Source of the DNA: a virus
Reading direction: 5' to 3' (one strand)
DNA length: 33,272 nt
IMG/VR virus record: IMGVR_UViG_3300044960_000285
Coordinates: 1 to 33,272 of that record
The first letter of the stretch is position 1, and each line of letters begins with the position of its first letter. Of the stretch, positions 30,203 through 33,272 are shown in pieces. The notes below the pieces were generated by a model. That model searched no databases and had not been told where the DNA came from. It saw only the letters and a list, made by a program, of their open reading frames with translations. The position numbers and the translations under genes were made by a program.

Positions 30203-32205
30203 CGTGGAACGGCCAGGCGCTGCCCATGATCGGGGCATCGCCTGAGCTTCACCAGTGGCTGACGCTGCTTGATTTTCCGGCGGCCGTGTGGCCGACGCGG
30301 CCACGCACTGCGCCGTTTCCAGGCGCTGTGCATAGTGACCCGCAGTACCCGCAGAATCCGTATCCGCTACCGACCCACCCGCCAGAAGTCCGGCTCAATT
30401 CGCTGTGGTGGCCTTCGGGCCTGGGCCGCTGGTCCGTCGGATATTTCGCGATCCCGCCGCAGGACGATCAGGAGCAGTCGCAATCGCCCATCAAGCAAGC
30501 CGAAGCCAGCCGCGAAATCGGCGTGCTGACGATGGGCGACGGCATCCAAGCGGTGGAGTATTCGCCGATGGTGATCGTGCGCCGGATCGGATTGACCGGG
30601 AGCGCCACACGGGGCGGAGGATTTGAGCATGGCCCGCTGCAAATCGCCAGCGTCACGGACGTGCGATTTTTCTGGAATCAGATTCCGATTCCGACGCACC
30701 GTTTGGCGTACGGCATGGACTGGGAGCAGTTTTTCACCGCCCTATTGATGCCGCTATTGCGCGACGAAGAGTTTGCGAAAGACTGGGCGCAGTATTTCGT
30801 GCGCAAGTCGAACGCAGGGCATCGTACGAAAATCCGACCGGACATCACCTATTACAAGACCGCGACGCTGAGCGTCGGCCAGGCCCTCGACCTGGCCGCG
30901 GCGACCATTGGCGTATCGCTGCTATTGATGCCAAAGGCAGTCATCGACAAGGAGCCGCAAGAGGCCTTCAAGGGCGAAAAAATCGAGTATTCCATCGTGG
31001 CGGCCGATTACGATGACACGCAGCGTCTGGAAAATCAGCCGCTGCTGTGGAGCGCGGGCATCGGGTTCAGCCGTGAGGGCGGGCAGTACCCGGACGAACA
31101 GATTCCGGTCCGCGTGCTGTTCCCGTACTCGCACGGCGGCGCGCTGCATGGCGACGGTCGATACTGGGCGAGCGACTGGCAGAACCTGCCGCAGGATGAT
31201 GAGGAGCCCACCGAGGACGAAGACGACCAGGAGGAGCAGCAAAGCCAGAGTGGGAACCCGGAACAGGAGGAGCTGAGACAGCCGGCCATCGAGCAGTCGG
31301 ACGACCCGCTGTTTCCCATCGCCGTCTGGTGCACCTACCCGGCCCTGCGCGAGCGCCCGCTGCCGCAGCTCGGCGTGCGCGACCCTGACAACCGGGACGA
31401 TCTGCTCCAAGTGGCGGAGCATATTCGGGAAATCTACAAGCACCGCGCGCGGCAGTGCGCGTGGGGTGCGCTCGTCTATTCGGGCGTGCCGTTCAATCAG
31501 GGCATCGACTGGCGACGATTCCCGCAGCAGCGCGGATTTTTCCCCAACGCGCTATCCCATACGGGATCGGAGGAATCGTTCTGGCTGCTGCTGGGCGTCC
31601 CCGGCCCGACGGTGGCGCATGGCACGGCCGGCGGCCTGCGGTGCCAGACGCTAGTCCGCGCGCTGCCCGCGCCCTTCGTGCCGACCATCTGGCCGGTCAT
31701 CCCAGCCGAGACTCAGGAGCAGTCGCAAAATCCCGAGAATCAATCGCAGAGCGGGCCGGGAAATGGCGATGATCAGTCTTCGACGCGCCCGGTGCATCGC
31801 GTGCGGCCCTCGGAAATCGTCGCCGCGCAACTTCTCGAAGGCTGGAAGTTCGAGCGGTCGAAGAAGCGCACCGCGTACGCCATGGCGCGCCTTGTGTACG
31901 ACGAAAAGGGCGACGGCAAATACGTCCCGATGGGCAAGGACAAGGTGCGTGTGTACGACCCGATGGACCTGCGGCACGGCACCAAGCCGAAGGACATCGT
32001 GTGGGTGGCCGTACTGCCGCCCGATACCAGCCGGCTGGTACTGGTCAGTCGCCACGCGGACACGCTGATTGTTCGCACGACGAACCCCATCCCGAACGAC
32101 GATGGGTATTACGAGGGCATCATTCAGTTCTGGAACGCGCGCAAGAAGCGCTGGGAGGATGGCCCGAGCTGCTACGTGCTCGACGCCAATGACCCGGGAA
32201 GGTAA
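30187..32205 (+). CDS. Large tail/adsorption protein with acidic linkers
   Basis: A 672-residue protein from TTG 30187 (GGAG about 8 nt upstream; ATG 30226 is an alternative). Globular regions are separated by Gln/Ser/Glu/Asp-rich linkers (about residues 93-105, 335-362 and 502-530), a design often seen in modular tail-tip or receptor-binding proteins. The C-terminal 130 residues look like a compact beta domain (WVAVLPPDTSRLVLVSRHADTL). No enzymatic motif is recognised. Confidence 0.6.
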   Translation: MPAFVAWNGQALPMIGASPELHQWLTLLDFPAAVWPTRPRTAPFPGAVHSDPQYPQNPYPLPTHPPEVRLNSLWWPSGLGRWSVGYFAIPPQDDQEQSQSPIKQAEASREIGVLTMGDGIQAVEYSPMVIVRRIGLTGSATRGGGFEHGPLQIASVTDVRFFWNQIPIPTHRLAYGMDWEQFFTALLMPLLRDEEFAKDWAQYFVRKSNAGHRTKIRPDITYYKTATLSVGQALDLAAATIGVSLLLMPKAVIDKEPQEAFKGEKIEYSIVAADYDDTQRLENQPLLWSAGIGFSREGGQYPDEQIPVRVLFPYSHGGALHGDGRYWASDWQNLPQDDEEPTEDEDDQEEQQSQSGNPEQEELRQPAIEQSDDPLFPIAVWCTYPALRERPLPQLGVRDPDNRDDLLQVAEHIREIYKHRARQCAWGALVYSGVPFNQGIDWRRFPQQRGFFPNALSHTGSEESFWLLLGVPGPTVAHGTAGGLRCQTLVRALPAPFVPTIWPVIPAETQEQSQNPENQSQSGPGNGDDQSSTRPVHRVRPSEIVAAQLLEGWKFERSKKRTAYAMARLVYDEKGDGKYVPMGKDKVRVYDPMDLRHGTKPKDIVWVAVLPPDTSRLVLVSRHADTLIVRTTNPIPNDDGYYEGIIQFWNARKKRWEDGPSCYVLDANDPGR

Positions 32206-32207
32206 GC

Positions 32208-33263
32208 ATGGCCGAAGATTTCCCGCAGCGGATACTGGCTCGCCCCTTTGGCTGGCACGACGGCAAGCTCATTGTGGCCAGGGCGTGCGCTGCCCCCGAC
32301 GAAACCGGCAAGCGGTGGCTAGGAGTCATTGGCAGCGCTAGCGCACAGAGCGGCAAGCCGATTGTGATCGGTACGGAGTGCGAGTTCCCGTCCATGCGCC
32401 GGCAGCTCGGCCGCTGGGTATCGTGGCCGCACGGCCAGCGCGCCATCTACGCCATCGCCTGCTGCCAGCACGGATCGAGCGCTGGATCGAGCGGACCGTC
32501 TAGCGGGCCGAGTTCCGGGCCCTCCAGCGGGCCGAGTTCCGGCCCCTCCAGCGGGCCGTCGAGCGGGCCGAGTTCCGGCCCCTCCAGCGGGATGCGCAGC
32601 GGCCTGGAAAGCGGGCCGTCGAGCGGGTTCAGTTCGGGCCCCTCCAGCGGGCCCAGCAGCGGCCCCTCCAGCGGTCCGTCGAGCGGGCCGAGTTCCGGCC
32701 CCTCCAGCGGCCCCAGCAGCGGCCCGTCGAGCGGGCCGCGCGGGGGCTGCCGGCTGTATCCGTGGCGGTTCTACACGACCGGCGGAGCTCAAATCCTGTC
32801 GGAACCCGAAGACTGGATCGTGCGCTGGAAAACGGCGCCGGATTCCTATGCTCAATCGGCCGCCGGGGATCGGTTTGTCGAATGCTGGGGCGAGTACCGG
32901 CGCCGGTTCCGCGTCAGCGTGACCGCAGAGTTCGCGACCGCCCATCGCGGATCGCTGCGCGTGTGGATCGAAGTGTGCGGCGGCGTGGTGACGCAGCATG
33001 ACCCTTACATGATCACGCTCGATACACCACAACACCCGCCGCAGTGTCAGTGGAGCTTCGAGGATTCCGGATCGCGCGAAGCCGAAGTGGACACGGCCTT
33101 TTGCGGGTGGGTGAACGAGGAAGACTTGCCGGCGACGGCCGAAGACATCAATCACCCGCCGTCGATCCGCATCCATTGGGAGTATCACCTGCTGTTCGAG
33201 GGTCCCGAGTATTGCAATCCCGAGAACGCAAGCCGATTGACCTTCACGTTTGAGTGGCTGTAA
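32208..33263 (+). CDS. Repeat-bearing tail fibre-like protein with GPSS repeats
   Basis: A 351-residue protein in three parts. Residues 1-86 are a small beta-rich head ending in CysCys (85-86). Residues 89-175 are a low-complexity rod of Gly-Pro-Ser-Ser units (20 four-residue units at 96-175, 17 of them exact), flanked downstream by another Cys (178). Residues 180-351 form a beta-rich C-terminal domain with WRFYTTGG and repeated Trp/Tyr, like a receptor- or sugar-binding head. Serine density makes the rod a plausible O-glycosylation target. The stop codon lies 3 nt before the ATG of the glycosyltransferase fusion across the circle junction. A translation-coupled cassette is inferred. Confidence 0.7.
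   Translation: MAEDFPQRILARPFGWHDGKLIVARACAAPDETGKRWLGVIGSASAQSGKPIVIGTECEFPSMRRQLGRWVSWPHGQRAIYAIACCQHGSSAGSSGPSSGPSSGPSSGPSSGPSSGPSSGPSSGPSSGMRSGLESGPSSGFSSGPSSGPSSGPSSGPSSGPSSGPSSGPSSGPSSGPRGGCRLYPWRFYTTGGAQILSEPEDWIVRWKTAPDSYAQSAAGDRFVECWGEYRRRFRVSVTAEFATAHRGSLRVWIEVCGGVVTQHDPYMITLDTPQHPPQCQWSFEDSGSREAEVDTAFCGWVNEEDLPATAEDINHPPSIRIHWEYHLLFEGPEYCNPENASRLTFTFEWL
32493..32732 (+). repeat. 12-bp tandem repeat encoding Gly-Pro-Ser-Ser units
   Basis: Twenty 12-bp units (240 bp) encode 17 exact Gly-Pro-Ser-Ser and three variants (GMRS, GLES, GFSS) in the centre. Serine codons vary from unit to unit (TCGAGC, TCCAGC, AGTTCC, AGCAGC), so the amino-acid pattern is conserved rather than only the DNA. 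Some paired units (GGGCCGAGTTCC, then GGCCCCTCCAGC) repeat as 24-mers, showing past expansion. Confidence 0.95.
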
Positions 33264-33272
33264 CACATGAAA
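33245..33272. repeat. Terminal direct repeat, right copy (circular overlap)
   Basis: Identical to bases 1-28; see that entry. The unit genome is 33,244 bp. Confidence 0.9.

Noticed and set aside
28775-30304. 509-codon minus-strand open frame
   Set aside because: It lies antisense to two well-supported tail genes, with no ribosome site and an Arg/His/Gln-rich composition typical of high-GC shadow frames.
32493-32732. CRISPR-like array
   Set aside because: The units are contiguous 12-mers without spacers and lie in frame in a protein gene.

Overview
The window is most likely one complete circular genome of a tailed temperate bacteriophage (Caudoviricetes). Bases 1-28 and 33245-33272 are identical, so the contig closes on itself with a unit length of 33,244 bp. 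All genes but one lie on the + strand, packed with short gaps or small overlaps. GC content is high, which implies a high-GC bacterial host. Several families (Mu-I-like protease/scaffold, DUF935-type portal, KTSC-domain protein, a small secreted protein at 3928) feel familiar from planctomycete genomes, but that host guess rests on memory and is weak.

Layout. (1) 4.5-5.2 kb is the lysogeny control region. It holds a minus-strand Xre-type repressor, two large palindromes, a 55-nt fragment matching the 3' part of a tRNA-Ala(UGC) gene (the probable attP), and a strong rightward sigma70-type promoter. (2) 5.2-10.4 kb is the early/accessory region: small unknown proteins separated by repeated pseudoknot-like elements, a Dam-type adenine methyltransferase, a DHH-motif protein, a second Xre protein paralogous to the repressor, and a tyrosine integrase split over two frames. 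(3) 10.4-10.65 kb is an intergenic stretch full of hairpins. (4) 10.7-13.1 kb is the replication/recombination region, with a DUF3631 P-loop ATPase and a RusA resolvase. (5) 13.2-15.3 kb, behind its own promoter, encodes exported or membrane proteins: a cysteine-peptidase-like protein, a membrane-anchored thioredoxin-like protein, and a 33-aa membrane peptide. (6) 15.3-24.6 kb is packaging and head: terminase subunits, KTSC protein, portal, protease with a nested scaffold, decoration protein, major capsid protein, connector, tail tube. (7) 24.6-33.26 kb is tail: a frameshifted tail assembly chaperone, a short tape-measure-like protein, and four large tail/adsorption proteins. The last carries 20 four-residue units of the type Gly-Pro-Ser-Ser. 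(8) Across the circle junction the same operon continues into a 1022-aa fusion of two glycosyltransferases and a sulfotransferase-like domain, an FkbM-type methyltransferase and a small secreted protein. It ends at a rho-independent terminator at 4497-4535.

How it may work. The late operon appears to run from about 13.2 kb, over the junction, to 4.5 kb. The Gly/Pro/Ser-repeat tail protein is followed four bases later by glycan synthesis and modification genes. This suggests a self-contained cassette that decorates the virion or edits a host surface glycan. The attP tRNA fragment lies directly upstream of, and codirectional with, the repressor. Integration would therefore put an intact, promoter-bearing host tRNA gene in front of it, which suggests a lysogeny switch that depends on integration. 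These are inferences from sequence; no searches could be run.
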